Shown here in pieces: positions 9,146 to 18,589 of a DNA stretch of 64,000 bases; position 1 is the stretch's first letter, and each line of letters opens with the position of its first letter. Under the pieces are notes generated by a model that did not search any database, had not been told where the DNA came from, and saw only the letters and a program-made list of their open reading frames with translations. Source of the DNA: Legionella sainthelensi (lineage in GTDB: Bacteria > Pseudomonadota > Gammaproteobacteria > Legionellales > Legionellaceae); NCBI RefSeq assembly GCF_900637685.1, contig NZ_LR134388.1, forward strand, positions 3,623,001 to 3,687,000. Direction: 5' to 3'. A program made the translations under genes and the position numbers.

Positions 9146-10150
9146 ATGTCACATACAACTGCAAAAGTAGTACGTTTTCATGAAGCTGGTAATCCAGAAG
9201 TATTAAAATTAGAGGAAATAGCCTTACCAGAACCTGATAATGGAGAAGTACGATTGCGCATACATGCGATTGGTTTAAATCGAGCAGAAGCTATGTTTCG
9301 TCGTGGACAATACCTGATCGCACCTAAATTCCCCTCTAAAATTGGCTATGAAGCTTCTGGTATTGTTGAAGCTATAGGACCTGGCGTGGATCAGAAAATG
9401 CTCGGCATGAAATTAAGTTCTGTACCCTGCTTTGATTTAGGGAAATATGGTGTATATGGTGAGGTAGCTATTTTACCTGCTTATGCTCTTGCAGCTTATC
9501 CTGAAAAACTATCTTTCGTGGAGGCAACTTCTATTTGGATGCAATACATGACCGCTTATGGCGCTCTTGTTCACTATGGCAAGGTTTCGAAAGGAGATTA
9601 TGTGTTAATTACAGCAGCCAGTAGTAGTGTTGGCATAGCTGCAATTGAGATTACACGTGCTCAAGGAGCAATAAGTATTGCAACTACCAGGACCCAAGCG
9701 AAAAAAGAAGAATTACTCAAGCTTGGAGCAGATTACGTGATTGTTACTCATGATGAAGATTTGCCCACTCGTGTAAAAGAAATCACTAAAGGTCAAGGAG
9801 CACGAATCATTTTCGATCCTGTTGCAGGGAAGGATATCGAAAAACTTGCAGACGCAGCAGCAGACAAGGGAATCATTTTTGTTTATGGTAATTTAGCTAA
9901 CGAACCCATGCCTTTCCCACTTTTTACCGCTTTAAGCAAAGGCCTTACCCTACGCGGCTATACTTTATTTGAACTCAGCGCCAACCCCAATTTAAGGAAG
10001 GAAGCAGAAAAATATATTTTCGAACATATTACCCAAGGAGATTTTAAACCACGTATCGCACGCATTTTTTCTTTGGATCAAATCATTGAGGCTCATCAAT
10101 ATATGGAGTCTAATGAACAAATTGGAAAAATCGTGGTAACAGTATTATAA
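9146..10150 (+). CDS. NAD(P)H quinone oxidoreductase-like zinc-free MDR protein
   Basis: 334 residues, full length for the medium-chain dehydrogenase superfamily. The N-terminal catalytic-like domain has GYEASGIVEAIGPGVD (~residues 72-87). The Rossmann domain has an atypical nucleotide loop ITAASSSVGIAAIEITRA in place of AxGGVG, and later FDPVAGKDIEKLAD and VYGNLANEPMPF. The catalytic zinc ligands of alcohol dehydrogenases are missing (CFDLGKYG instead of CGxC/GHE patterns), which points to the quinone oxidoreductase/zeta-crystallin branch. The likely role is reduction of quinones or reactive enones in the cytoplasm; the substrate is unknown. Start supported by ATAAGGAAAT. Confidence 0.85.
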   Translation: MSHTTAKVVRFHEAGNPEVLKLEEIALPEPDNGEVRLRIHAIGLNRAEAMFRRGQYLIAPKFPSKIGYEASGIVEAIGPGVDQKMLGMKLSSVPCFDLGKYGVYGEVAILPAYALAAYPEKLSFVEATSIWMQYMTAYGALVHYGKVSKGDYVLITAASSSVGIAAIEITRAQGAISIATTRTQAKKEELLKLGADYVIVTHDEDLPTRVKEITKGQGARIIFDPVAGKDIEKLADAAADKGIIFVYGNLANEPMPFPLFTALSKGLTLRGYTLFELSANPNLRKEAEKYIFEHITQGDFKPRIARIFSLDQIIEAHQYMESNEQIGKIVVTVL

Positions 10151-10157
10151 CTGTCTT

Positions 10158-10260
10158 CCACTAAGTTATAGACAAGACACGAGTAAAATGAGGCGAGAAA
10201 ATGTATTTAAGGTACATGACAAAGCCGATTGAACTTGTAACGAGGTCTAAAACTTAGTGG
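10158..10260. repeat. MITE-like element with 16-bp inverted ends
   Basis: CCACTAAGTTATAGAC (10158-10173) and GTCTAAAACTTAGTGG (10245-10260) are inverted repeats with one mismatch, enclosing about 70 bp of non-coding sequence just after the MDR gene. It has the form of a small interspersed element or a long-stem transcription end. I see no second full copy in the window. Confidence 0.5.
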
Positions 10261-10471
10261 GTTACTAAACAATATATTATCAAAAATTGAATATCAATGA
10301 ACTACTGTTTTTAACTCTATTCCACATCAAATGCGGCCATTTATCCCAAATGATCCTCAAAAATGGCATTATTGTAAATTCCAGGATACTCCAAGATTAC
10401 ATATGTAAATTTCAAAAAAGTGAACCATAATTATATGGTGAATATATTTTATGCTGTTAAAGGATAATAAA

Positions 10472-12709
10472 ATGAGAGGGGAAACCAATAGTGAATTAAA
10501 AATAATAATTATTGATGATAACTCCGCAATTCATCGAGACTTCAAAAAAATACTTACCTTTGAGAAACCTAATTCCAGGTTAGATAAATTAAATGAAATT
10601 TTGTTTGGCGATGACTTTAAAAAACCGCAAACTAAATTTCCCACGTTCCGAATCGATATTGCCTCACAAGGAAAGGAGGGTGTCGAAAGAATTGAAGAAG
10701 CGCTAGCTCAAGGTACCCCATACGCACTTGCATTTGTAGACATCCGCATGCCACCAGGTTGGGATGGCATTGAAACCATTAAACACATCTGGGCATTAGA
10801 TAAAGACATTCAGATTGTAATCTGTACCGCCTATTCAGACTATTCTTGGGAAGAAACAATCGAAAAATTAGGGATGACCGACAGTTTGTTAATTCTAAAA
10901 AAACCTTTTGATTCAGTAGCCGTGAGACAATTGACCTATGCGCTCACCAAAAAATGGGAATTAATGCAAGACATTAAAGCCAATATGAATGTACTCGAAA
11001 AAACAGTTAAAGACCGCACCATTATGCTACAGAAATCACTTTCGTTAACCCGCGCTACTTTGGAATCTTCCATCAATGGAATTGTAGTAGTCAACAATGA
11101 AAATAAAGTTGTTGATTGGAATCAAAATTTCATCGATATGTGGTCATTATCTCCCGCACTCATTCATGGTAAAAACTATGATAAGATCCAAATACATATT
11201 CAGGATAAATTACTTAACGCTGATAAATTTCAAGAACAAATCCATAACATCAAACGAAATCCAGAAGCTACTGAAACCACCACCTTTCAATTAAAAGATG
11301 GACGATTTTTTGAATGCTATTCGCAACTACAAAAAATGAATAAAAAAATAGTTGGCAGAGTTTGGTCTTTTCAAGACATCAGTGAACGAATCAGTTTAAC
11401 CGCGAAATTGGAATTCCAAGCCACTCATGATGCATTAACTGAATTACCTAATCGCATACTCCTTTTTGACAGAATTCGTCATGCTATTAACCATGCACAA
11501 CGAATCAATAGTTTGTTCGCAGTCATATTTATTGATTTAGATCGATTTAAGCTAGTAAATGATAGTTTTAGTCATGCAGCGGGAGATTCATTACTCAAGG
11601 AAATTTCTTCTCGATTAAAAGAAATCATGCGCGAAGAAGATACGATTGCACGCTTGAGTGGTGATGAGTTTATTTTTATCTTATTATCTGAGTCATTAAA
11701 AAAGCCTGAAGATATCATGACAATATGCGACAAGATATTAGGGGCCATCACAAAAGCAATTAAGATAACTAATAGAGAGATTTTGATCACTGCAAGCATG
11801 GGTATTAGTATTTTTCCACAAGATGGATCGAATGTAGAGGAATTAATTCGCAATGCCGATTTAGCAATGTATAACGCAAAAGCCTTAGGAGGTAATCAAT
11901 ACCAATTTTATTCTGCAAAACTAAATCAGCAATCTCTCGAGAGGTTAGATAAGGAATCTGCGTTACGAAAAGCATTACTTTCCAATGAACTTTACTTAGA
12001 ATATCAACCCCAATATGATGTTAAAACAGAACAGTTAATTGCTGTCGAAGCGTTAATTCGCTGGAAAAACCCCAAATATGGCATATTACTTCCTATGGAT
12101 TTCATTCCCTTAGCTGAAGAGACAGGCTTAATCGTACCGATTGGAGAATGGGTGTTAAGAACGGCCTGCATTCAAAATAAGACATGGCAAGACAAAGGAT
12201 TTCCACCATTTTCTATCGCAGTCAATGTCGCAACAAAACAATTTATGCAACCAGATTTTGTTGAAATGGTAAAAAGAATCTTAAATGAATCCGGACTTTC
12301 ACCGGAATATCTAGAAATTGAAGTGACTGAAAATATCCTTATCAGAAATATTACGGTAGTCGAATCGATTAAAGAACTAAAAAATTTAGGCATTAAAATT
12401 GTATTAGATGATTTTGGCACTGGAAACTCCTGTTTAAGTTATTTACGTGCGCTTCCAATTGACCAATTAAAAATTGACCAATCATTTATACAAGATATTG
12501 AGGAAAATAACAGCGATGCTATTATAGTTAAAGCGATCATTTCTCTTGCAAATAGCTTATCATTTGATGTAGTGGCGGAAGGAGTTGAGAACCTTCTCCA
12601 AGTAACTTTTTTAAAAACACAACATTGCGATAAACTCCAAGGATATTATTTTAGTCATCCTATAGGTGCTAAAGAACTGGAGTCTTTGCTTAAAAACAAA
12701 CACATCTAA
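10472..12709 (+). CDS. REC-PAS-GGDEF-EAL c-di-GMP signalling protein
   Basis: Bifunctional cyclic-di-GMP protein, cytoplasmic. I prefer the start at 10472 (AAAGGATAATAAA upstream); a start at 10451 adds 7 residues. The receiver domain has IIDDN, the phosphoacceptor Asp in VDIRMPPGWDG (about residue 90) and LKKPF, with a ~30-residue insertion before the third strand, as in one response-regulator subtype. A coiled linker leads to a PAS domain (INGIVVVNNENKVVDWNQNF). The GGDEF domain has SGDEF at its active site, compatible with cyclase activity. The EAL domain keeps EALIRW, DDFGTG, KIDQSFI and VAEGVEN, so phosphodiesterase activity is also likely. The gene stands alone, with no histidine kinase adjacent. 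Confidence 0.93.
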   Translation: MRGETNSELKIIIIDDNSAIHRDFKKILTFEKPNSRLDKLNEILFGDDFKKPQTKFPTFRIDIASQGKEGVERIEEALAQGTPYALAFVDIRMPPGWDGIETIKHIWALDKDIQIVICTAYSDYSWEETIEKLGMTDSLLILKKPFDSVAVRQLTYALTKKWELMQDIKANMNVLEKTVKDRTIMLQKSLSLTRATLESSINGIVVVNNENKVVDWNQNFIDMWSLSPALIHGKNYDKIQIHIQDKLLNADKFQEQIHNIKRNPEATETTTFQLKDGRFFECYSQLQKMNKKIVGRVWSFQDISERISLTAKLEFQATHDALTELPNRILLFDRIRHAINHAQRINSLFAVIFIDLDRFKLVNDSFSHAAGDSLLKEISSRLKEIMREEDTIARLSGDEFIFILLSESLKKPEDIMTICDKILGAITKAIKITNREILITASMGISIFPQDGSNVEELIRNADLAMYNAKALGGNQYQFYSAKLNQQSLERLDKESALRKALLSNELYLEYQPQYDVKTEQLIAVEALIRWKNPKYGILLPMDFIPLAEETGLIVPIGEWVLRTACIQNKTWQDKGFPPFSIAVNVATKQFMQPDFVEMVKRILNESGLSPEYLEIEVTENILIRNITVVESIKELKNLGIKIVLDDFGTGNSCLSYLRALPIDQLKIDQSFIQDIEENNSDAIIVKAIISLANSLSFDVVAEGVENLLQVTFLKTQHCDKLQGYYFSHPIGAKELESLLKNKHI

Positions 12710-12796
12710 ATAGGGTAATACCATAACACACATTCTTCCTTGATTGATTCCAGTACATTTAGCAGACAATTATCTATTCTAGAAGCATTTTTAGAA

Positions 12797-12820
12797 AAAA
12801 CCTGATGAAAATCAGGTTTT
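12797..12820. terminator. bidirectional terminator
   Basis: AAAACCTGAT (12797-12806), loop GAAA, ATCAGGTTTT (12811-12820), preceded by an A run and followed by T, so it can serve both the GGDEF/EAL gene and the convergent unknown gene. Confidence 0.8.
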
Positions 12821-12908
12821 CCCTATAACCGTATTCTTAGGTTTTGCAATATCGCAGCTACGTACAAGAATTTATCTTATATAACGAAGCCTGCTGTTAT
12901 TTTCCAAT

Positions 12909-13541
12909 TTAATGAGGCTGATGCGTACTCTCTTCTTCAAGTTCATCTACTGCATCTTCTTCTTGGTTCATATGCATGATAAACATTTGTAAGAATATTT
13001 GAGTTGGTTGACCTTCATCATCCACTACCTGCGGTATCATATGGAATACTGCAAGGGCTGGAATAAGTTGACCAAGACCTTGCTCTTCTTGAGGAGCTTG
13101 ATTTGCACGAACCTCTCGAATCAATATAGGACGATAGAAAAAAGTATGGGGCATGGCACCTTCTTGTCTTAGTAAATCTCGCATTGTCTGCTCAGCCCAT
13201 TCGTTTTTTAATTCTTCTTTAATGGCATTATCAAATGAATTAGGCTTAACCTGGGTAGGATCAAAATCAAAACACTTTATAACGTGGTCTCGTGACAAGG
13301 GTTTTTGAGTTAGTTTACCACCTTCAAAGAGAACGGGGTCTTCAAAAAGTGCCATTAGCGTTTTTATGGGAACAGGCCAATACTCTGTTGCGTGAGTCGT
13401 TGGATCACTAGGTAGTTTTTCTAATCCTGACGAAAGTGCTTTAATACTAAATGTATTATCACTGAGCCTCACCAAATAGACGCAGGTATTTTCTTCCAGT
13501 ATCGTATCTTCTTGCATAATCGGATCGAAATAGGTTGGCAT
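12909..13541 (-). CDS. unknown acidic protein, 210 aa
   Basis: I do not recognise a family. The sequence is soluble, with no signal peptide or membrane helix. It contains ordered-looking stretches (CVYLVRLSDNTFSIKALSSG near residue 20; ATEYWPVPIKTLMALFEDP) and ends with an acidic tail (EEDAVDELEEESTHQPH). Such E-rich C-terminal tails occur in Dot/Icm substrates, and the next gene is effector-like, so secretion is possible but unproven. The start at 13541 has AAAGGAATAAT upstream. Confidence 0.65.
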   Translation of the reverse strand: MPTYFDPIMQEDTILEENTCVYLVRLSDNTFSIKALSSGLEKLPSDPTTHATEYWPVPIKTLMALFEDPVLFEGGKLTQKPLSRDHVIKCFDFDPTQVKPNSFDNAIKEELKNEWAEQTMRDLLRQEGAMPHTFFYRPILIREVRANQAPQEEQGLGQLIPALAVFHMIPQVVDDEGQPTQIFLQMFIMHMNQEEDAVDELEEESTHQPH

Positions 13542-13605
13542 AATATTATTCCTTTAGTAATTATTTGACCTAAAATGTAATTTATACGATCAAACTGGCA
13601 GATGC

Positions 13606-13642
13606 AATACTTTTGTGGCAGGATAAAATCAAAAAGTATTGA
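13606..13642. promoter_or_regulatory. 10-bp inverted repeat in divergent intergenic region
   Basis: CAATACTTTT (13606-13615) and AAAAGTATTG (13633-13642) are perfect inverted repeats with 17 bp between them, about 65-100 bp upstream of the unknown minus-strand gene. Candidate operator or transcript hairpin. Confidence 0.35.
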
Positions 13643-13777
13643 TTATGAATATATTGATATCAGATGAACTTATAGTTGTTGCCTAAAATGATTATCAATG
13701 AAGCGAGATAGCTGGCTCTTACCTTATTCAATTCTGGTATAACCTATACTGAATTTGCACCTGGAATGACGGCTGGT

Positions 13778-13799
13778 CTTAATATTAATGCGATATGAT
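13778..13799 (+). promoter_or_regulatory. PmrA-like half-site and -10 box
   Basis: CTTAATATT (13778-13786) equals the published half-site of the Legionella PmrA box (cTTAATatT). TATGAT (13794-13799) follows 7 bp later and could be the -10. The second half-site 11 bp upstream is not conserved, so this is only a candidate. Confidence 0.35.
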
Positions 13800-13831
13800 C
13801 TAAATAATCGCAGTAATATCAGGAGTAAACG

Positions 13832-15973
13832 ATGCCTAAATTTGATCATTCCCACCCTCATGTAAAAGTGCAAACATGGGGAACATCGCCTGACGCTAAT
13901 TCTGGATTAATGAGTTTTTTAGATGCTCGTTATCGTAAAGAAAATATTGGGCATGCTTCTCTTGAAATGAGGCTTCCAGGGAGTCCAGAAAATATCGCAC
14001 TTGTAAATGAGTTTTGTTATAAAGATCCGCAAATTCCCGTTGAAATAAAAAAACAGAAAAAAAGTGATGGCGCTGAGGAAATGGAGTATGTAATTAGATT
14101 TAGCTTCATACCAAGTAACAATGCTCCGTTCTCTCTAAATTATTCTTATAAAGACGATACTAATTATGAGAGATCTGGACATCATACTACCGACAGTCAT
14201 TATCTAGAAGTTTCTGAGCTTGAGGAAAGAAGAGCAAGTAAAAGAGTTATTCGTGTATTTCCAGCTTGCTCATTAACAGAAAAGGGACGCGCCCTAGATT
14301 TTTCTACCGCTAAGGGGCAGTATATTCTTAAAGTTAAAGAAATTGAAAATCGAGAAGACTTACTACAAACAGCGAAATTATTAGAGAAAAAATGTGAAGC
14401 TTTAAAAGGAGGTAAGGAACACATTGATTTTTATCACCCAGATAATAAAACGATTTTGATTGCTGCTAAACGAATAGACATCGTTCTACCTAATGGAGAA
14501 TTTTCCAGAGAACAGTTAGATAACATCCTTAATATATCTGAAATTAAAAAAAAGGTACAAGAGCAGGTATCCCAATTAAAATTAGAACAAGCAGCTCTGA
14601 AAGAGAAAGTGCTACAAAAAGATAAGACAGACGAAAATACACGGTTGATACAAGCACTGAAATCTATTTCAGAAAAAGTTAATGATTCTAATCTTGGCAT
14701 TTTACCCACAGAGATAGAGACGCTAAAAGTTCCTCAAAATACAAAAAATGAGCTTCTCATCTTAATCGACTCAAACGAATTAGAAGAATTTAAAGCCAAA
14801 TTAAAGAATTTATGCCAACAGTACCAAAATGAAAATAATCAAATTACCACGGATAGTCTTTATTTTTTTAGTACCCAAGACGATTACTTATGTCGCGGGC
14901 GGCCAGCTGACGCAGAAATACAGCTTCCGTTGGGAACTGGATCAAACGAACTTAATGCTGCTGCTATGCTCGCACAAATGAGAAAAATAGTGGATTCTGG
15001 GTATCATTATGACTTATATACTCATAATTGTTCGAGTACTGTTTTAACGATACTCAGGGCAGGCAGAGATGGGATAGTTTCGGAAGTCACTCCTGCAAAA
15101 GGATTTACCACAGCTAATCCTAAAACGGTATATAATCAAGCATGTTCATTAAGAGATAAAATTTGCCCAGTATCTGTAATACAAGCGCTCTTAAATCTGG
15201 ATGATTTTTACGCGTCCAAAGCTGTTGATGCTCAAGTAGTGTCTAAAAAAAGTTCTACCTTAGATGAAGCCATACTTAATTTTACAGCAAATAACTTATT
15301 CCCCGAAAATGAAGATATAGAAAATAAGACATTCTATGTATTTTCCGCAGAGGATAGAGACCACTTATTAAAAAATAAGGAGAAGCGGATACCCACTGAA
15401 CTATTGCGAGATCTTTGGGGTATCATGCCTGAAAGAACATTGCCTCTTTCAAAGGATAATTCAAATAAAGTTGTAATTGATCGAAATATGACTATCGGGC
15501 AACTCGTCCAAGGTCTAACTCTTTTAGCGCAAAATAGGGCTGAAGATCGCCTTAAAATACAAAAGACGGTCACTGAACCTCAAGAAAAGGATGCATATGA
15601 GATTTTAAAAGATAAAATTAAATCAGAACTTTTGAAGCTAGAGGTAAAAAAGGACGCTAAATCAGTGCAAAAAACAGCCGATTTAGCTCATGCTTACAGC
15701 CAAGTAATAAAAGAAATTAATTCCGCAAATCCACCATTAAATGAAAAGGAAAAATGTGCAAAACTTTTTCACGCTTTAGAACCTATTTTACATGTAAATA
15801 CGGGATTCCATATTCGCACAGCAAGGTCTTACACTGAGGTCAAAAAAACAGCTATAGAATTAGGCATCATTGAAAGAAAAGAATCCGTGACTGTGTTTAA
15901 GGACAAAATGCAGCAAATGAGAAAAGAAAATGACGACCAAACACCTCAGAGACAAATTTTTTCATCGACCTAG
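13832..15973 (+). CDS. putative effector with His...Cys motifs of a permuted papain-like fold
   Basis: 713 residues, no signal peptide, start supported by AGGAG. Near the N terminus the protein has IGHASLEMRLPGS (His41), and near the middle YDLYTHNCSSTVLTIL (Cys400). A histidine in G-H-[AS]-x-[LI] followed much later by a cysteine in N-C is the order seen in circularly permuted papain-like enzymes (the PPPDE/LRAT/NlpC-like group). Between them lies a long charged, partly coiled-coil insertion (residues ~160-330). The C-terminal ~250 residues are helical and lysine-rich. A thiol protease or acyltransferase acting in the host is therefore a reasonable hypothesis. Alone in its transcription unit. 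Confidence 0.7.
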   Translation: MPKFDHSHPHVKVQTWGTSPDANSGLMSFLDARYRKENIGHASLEMRLPGSPENIALVNEFCYKDPQIPVEIKKQKKSDGAEEMEYVIRFSFIPSNNAPFSLNYSYKDDTNYERSGHHTTDSHYLEVSELEERRASKRVIRVFPACSLTEKGRALDFSTAKGQYILKVKEIENREDLLQTAKLLEKKCEALKGGKEHIDFYHPDNKTILIAAKRIDIVLPNGEFSREQLDNILNISEIKKKVQEQVSQLKLEQAALKEKVLQKDKTDENTRLIQALKSISEKVNDSNLGILPTEIETLKVPQNTKNELLILIDSNELEEFKAKLKNLCQQYQNENNQITTDSLYFFSTQDDYLCRGRPADAEIQLPLGTGSNELNAAAMLAQMRKIVDSGYHYDLYTHNCSSTVLTILRAGRDGIVSEVTPAKGFTTANPKTVYNQACSLRDKICPVSVIQALLNLDDFYASKAVDAQVVSKKSSTLDEAILNFTANNLFPENEDIENKTFYVFSAEDRDHLLKNKEKRIPTELLRDLWGIMPERTLPLSKDNSNKVVIDRNMTIGQLVQGLTLLAQNRAEDRLKIQKTVTEPQEKDAYEILKDKIKSELLKLEVKKDAKSVQKTADLAHAYSQVIKEINSANPPLNEKEKCAKLFHALEPILHVNTGFHIRTARSYTEVKKTAIELGIIERKESVTVFKDKMQQMRKENDDQTPQRQIFSST

Positions 15974-16127
15974 GTAATAGCGTTCCTAAAGTATTTTTTC
16001 CAGAGTAGGTGACTTTCACGCCCAGATTTGTTTTGTTCTTAGTAGTGATTCAAAATATTAAAATTTGACCTTTTAGTTTATTTTTTGATATATTTAATCC
16101 CTTTTACAGAGAGCAGGGATCCTTTCT

Positions 16128-17945
16128 ATGTTTCAATTTTTTTCTGGAGTCATTAAAGCTGGTTTTAATACAGCAGAAGCACTTATCTTGGGTCCGTCCA
16201 AAACACGAGATGAGATGTATGCTGCTCAAAAAAGGCGTTATTATGCCTTCGCTGATTTTGCCTCAAATCTCCAGTATAAACCCCATCAAAATTTAGCCAG
16301 AAAACAGTATTGGGGCAGCCAACTTTACTTTTTGGGGCAGTTAATAAAAAACAACTCCTCAAAGATCCAAGAAATAACCCAGGGAACTGCCGCGGTTGCA
16401 TCTGAATCAGCCTTACTTGAAACAATCAATCAATTAATCTCTGCTTTAGATGATACCAGTAATGTGACCAAATTTTTGAATCTTTTGGAATACGACCTTG
16501 AACTCATCGAAACCGCCCCACTTCAATCAGATAAATCCGAATCCTCCTCTCCATCAGGAGTGCAATTGTTTCATGGAGATGTCATTCAGTTAATCAAACA
16601 ATTGCATGAGCAAGGCATCATCGTGATCACGGATAATGCACCAAACTCACATCGAGATGGTGCAGCAAAATACTCTAGTGGTTCGGTAGAGGAATTACTT
16701 TCTCGATATACCGACTCTGCTTTAAAAATGGTGTTGCACTTTTGCGATGTCCATCAGCGTAATCTCGAAAACAAGCAATATGCTTTTTCGGATGCTCCCC
16801 TTCCCATTGATGTTGTCGACTACCAAAAGCGGTATTTAAAAATGGTGCTCACTATTTGCGCCAAATGGATTGAAAAAAAAGAAACCTATTTGGAATCAGA
16901 AGAGTTCTTCAATGATTTATTTAAATCATACCCCAACCCACAAAATGGACTGCCTATCTATTTTGATATGCAAAATAATGTCTATGAAGTACCGATTGCC
17001 GGTGAGTGCATTTCACATTGGTTCACCGATACAACTGAATTAACCACTGTAGAGAAAACATTAGCACAGTTACAAAAAAATGAAAGAACACCAATAACTA
17101 TAGTGAGCTACGCTGCCCCTGATTTACGGAAAGTGGAAACCTCTCCTTTAGATACTCGCGCCACATCCAATAAAATATTGCAACATCCTGAAGCAGAGGG
17201 AACCCTAGGTATCTCATTGACCAAGGGTATCGCTGTTCAATGTCACGCAGCGATTAATCGAGCAAAATATTTTAAGGAACAAGGAATCAACCAAGCGGTA
17301 GCTGCCGTTTTTGTCATGCCAGGATGTGGTGCTTTTAATAATCCAGAAAAGCAAAGCGCAGCTCAATTTATTAGTGCCATCAAATATTATTATCCGGAGT
17401 TAGAAAAACTGGGAATCCGCTGCTACCTCGCTGAATACAACCAAAAACTCTATAATGTTCTTGAAGAGGCGAATGACGTTTTTACTTCTGAATTAGGTCA
17501 ACTTAATGAAACCATCATCAGAATGACACAACCAGAACTTCGTGCAAAAGCGATTGCCGTTAAAGAAAAACTTCTTGACCTTTATGCAAAAGGAGAAAAA
17601 TCAGAAACACTGCACAAACATATCTTGCAAACCACGCAACTATTAACAATGCCCCCAGGACCCAAGCGTCATGCGCTTGCACTCGAATATCAAAAAAATG
17701 CCCATGTGCTTTCGAAAAATAATAATCCGTTTTTGCAATCCTTAGGTTTTGCAATGATGATTTTGGGCCTGGCAGTGATGATTGCAGGAGTTTCATTTGC
17801 ATTAACGGGTGTAGGTCTTTTAGCATCGGGAGCTACAACAATGGGAGGTTTGGGATTATTAGCAACTGGGGCAGGCTTGTTCTCTAACGAAAAAAAGAAA
17901 AATATTGCTGCTTTATCTGAAGATTTAAAACTTTCATGTGTCTAA
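16128..17945 (+). CDS. putative effector with macrodomain/PARG-like region and C-terminal membrane hairpin
   Basis: 605 residues. About residues 310-440 resemble the microbial poly(ADP-ribose) glycohydrolase/macrodomain fold: ITIVSYAAPDLRKVE, then VQCHAAINRAKYFKEQGI, and the glycine-rich loop VFVMPGCGAFNNPEKQSA (Gly399, Gly401) followed by a helix. This is the pattern LGAxGCGxFxNxP..VA..F of that family. The N-terminal 280 residues are helical and of unknown function. Two adjacent hydrophobic segments (GFAMMILGLAVMIAGVSFAL and GVGLLASGATTMGGLGLLA) near residues 545-590 form a hairpin, a common membrane-targeting arrangement in Legionella effectors. ADP-ribose hydrolysis or binding is inferred only. 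Confidence 0.7.
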   Translation: MFQFFSGVIKAGFNTAEALILGPSKTRDEMYAAQKRRYYAFADFASNLQYKPHQNLARKQYWGSQLYFLGQLIKNNSSKIQEITQGTAAVASESALLETINQLISALDDTSNVTKFLNLLEYDLELIETAPLQSDKSESSSPSGVQLFHGDVIQLIKQLHEQGIIVITDNAPNSHRDGAAKYSSGSVEELLSRYTDSALKMVLHFCDVHQRNLENKQYAFSDAPLPIDVVDYQKRYLKMVLTICAKWIEKKETYLESEEFFNDLFKSYPNPQNGLPIYFDMQNNVYEVPIAGECISHWFTDTTELTTVEKTLAQLQKNERTPITIVSYAAPDLRKVETSPLDTRATSNKILQHPEAEGTLGISLTKGIAVQCHAAINRAKYFKEQGINQAVAAVFVMPGCGAFNNPEKQSAAQFISAIKYYYPELEKLGIRCYLAEYNQKLYNVLEEANDVFTSELGQLNETIIRMTQPELRAKAIAVKEKLLDLYAKGEKSETLHKHILQTTQLLTMPPGPKRHALALEYQKNAHVLSKNNNPFLQSLGFAMMILGLAVMIAGVSFALTGVGLLASGATTMGGLGLLATGAGLFSNEKKKNIAALSEDLKLSCV

Positions 17946-17984
17946 TACATGATACGATCCATTGCACTTTACATCGAGCTAAGT

Positions 17985-18572
17985 ATGAAAAAAAAGCGTA
18001 TTATCATTGGCATCACTGGTGCTTCAGGAATTATTTATGGGATACGGCTACTTGAATTGTTGGCCAACACTGAATATGAAACGCACCTCATTGTTTCAAA
18101 AGCCGCGCAACAAACTCGTGCGTGTGAATCTGAACTTTCTGCCGCCGATCTTGCTCAACTTGCCGATAAACATTACCCAATTTATGATATTTCTGCGTGT
18201 ATTTCGAGTGGCTCCTACCTCACTGCAGGAATGATTATCGCACCTTGTTCCATGCGAACATTGGCAGATATTGCTTGTGGTACAACTTCAAATTTATTGA
18301 CTCGTGCGGCAGATGTTGTTTTGAAAGAACGCCGACGACTTGTATTAATGGTGCGAGAAACACCATTACATCTTGGTCATATTGAAAATATGAAACGAAT
18401 AACAGAAATAGGCGCCATTATTGCACCGCCTACCCCTGCATTCTACAATAACCCACAAACAATCGATGATATTGTAACCCATAGCGTAGGACGTGTTCTC
18501 GATTTATTTGATATTGATATCAAAAGCATAAAGCGCTGGCAAGGAAATAAAAAAAATAATTATGCTACCTAA
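17985..18572 (+). CDS. ubiX: flavin prenyltransferase UbiX
   Basis: UbiX prenylates reduced FMN with dimethylallyl phosphate to make the cofactor for the UbiD decarboxylase in ubiquinone synthesis. The product starts MKKKRIIIGITGASGIIYGIRLLELL, the FMN-binding Rossmann-like N terminus of the family, and contains SGSYLTAGMIIAPCSMRTLADIACG and RRRLVLMVRETPLHLGHIENM, both signature segments. At 195 aa it is the usual length. I chose 17985 because an in-frame ATG at 17949 only adds a non-conserved 12-residue leader. It begins 40 bp after the macrodomain-like gene, so the two may be co-transcribed although unrelated in function. Confidence 0.93.
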   Translation: MKKKRIIIGITGASGIIYGIRLLELLANTEYETHLIVSKAAQQTRACESELSAADLAQLADKHYPIYDISACISSGSYLTAGMIIAPCSMRTLADIACGTTSNLLTRAADVVLKERRRLVLMVRETPLHLGHIENMKRITEIGAIIAPPTPAFYNNPQTIDDIVTHSVGRVLDLFDIDIKSIKRWQGNKKNNYAT

Positions 18573-18589
18573 GCGAAGCGAGTACATGG

